DNA from: Deltaproteobacteria bacterium
Lineage (GTDB): Bacteria; Myxococcota; XYA12-FULL-58-9; JAUUZB01
DNA length: 6,533 nucleotides
Assembly (NCBI GenBank): GCA_030590185.1
Contig: JAUUZB010000240.1
Location: forward strand, 1-6,533
Reading direction: 5' to 3'
A model generated the notes under the pieces. The model worked only from the letters and a program-made list of their open reading frames with translations. It made no database searches and was not told where the DNA came from. Positions 6,362-6,533 of the stretch are shown piece by piece (position 1 is the stretch's first letter; each line of letters begins with the position of its first letter). The position numbers and the translations under genes are program-made.

Positions 6362-6533
6362 GTAATCGCGGCCCGGTACTTTCTTCCCGGTGGTTTGGCG
6401 CGGTTGGTTGGCCCGAAGCGTCTGCGTCGTTCGGGCGCAGAGCACCGCCCACGTCCATCGTTCGGATGTCTCATGGACCGACAGGTGTGGGTGCGAACGC
6501 TCGGAGGCATTCCGGCCGCCGTTGCTGGCATCG
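6362..6533 (+). other. Downstream region with a frame open to the window edge; possible start of a further gene
   Basis: After a TGA at 6359 one + frame stays open to the end of the window. It contains an ATG at 6473 followed by about 20 codons with a plausible hydrophobic stretch (LGGIPAAVAGI). There is no Shine-Dalgarno sequence and codon bias is weaker than in the three genes upstream. In such GC-rich DNA an open frame of this length is unremarkable, so I do not call a CDS. The antisense strand is also open here but its composition looks like chance. Confidence 0.2.
6411..6436 (+). terminator. Candidate hairpin downstream of the last gene, weak terminator evidence
   Basis: GCCCGAA (6411-6417) and TTCGGGC (6430-6436) are perfect 7-bp inverted arms with a 12-base loop, about 85 bases after the stop codon at 6328. 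No T-run follows, so intrinsic termination is doubtful. A smaller arm pair, GGGGC at 6333-6337 and GCCCC at 6346-6350, lies directly after the stop. Either could act as a 3'-end stabiliser or pause site. Confidence 0.3.

Overview
The window is very GC-rich, has strong G/C preference at third codon positions, and is read entirely on the + strand. Its protein vocabulary is PEGA domains on a membrane protein, MopE-type putative metal-binding repeats, DUF4215 ('Myxococcus cysteine-rich') repeats, and Gly/Ser linkers behind lipoprotein signal peptides. This mix is characteristic of Myxococcota, Bradymonadota and related former deltaproteobacteria. That assignment is inference from protein style; there is no rRNA or other phylogenetic marker here.

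Layout: (1) positions 1-960 hold the 3' part of a PEGA-domain protein with two C-terminal hydrophobic segments; its true start lies upstream of the window. (2) After 77 bases that contain a good ribosome-binding site, 1038-4556 encodes a 1172-residue predicted lipoprotein. Its N-terminal third is three MopE-like units of exactly 120 residues plus a partial fourth, followed by a long right-handed beta-helix and an 'anchor-Q-like' C-terminal motif. (3) 4529-6328, overlapping gene 2 by 28 bases, encodes a 599-residue predicted lipoprotein. It has three 12-cysteine modules of exactly 72 residues, a DUF4215 unit in the same register, and a poly-glycine domain resembling the ALK/LTK-type glycine-rich fold. 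(4) 6329-6533 holds no convincing gene; it contains a perfect 7-bp inverted repeat and one frame that stays open to the window edge.

Spacing and overlap suggest one transcription unit that yields a membrane-anchored PEGA protein and two large, disulfide-rich, probably cell-surface or periplasmic lipoproteins. No catalytic motif is visible in any of the three. The most defensible picture is a surface-structure or binding (adhesin or metal/calcium-stabilised) locus of unknown function. No RNA genes, CRISPR arrays, insertion sequences, attachment sites or replication origins were seen.
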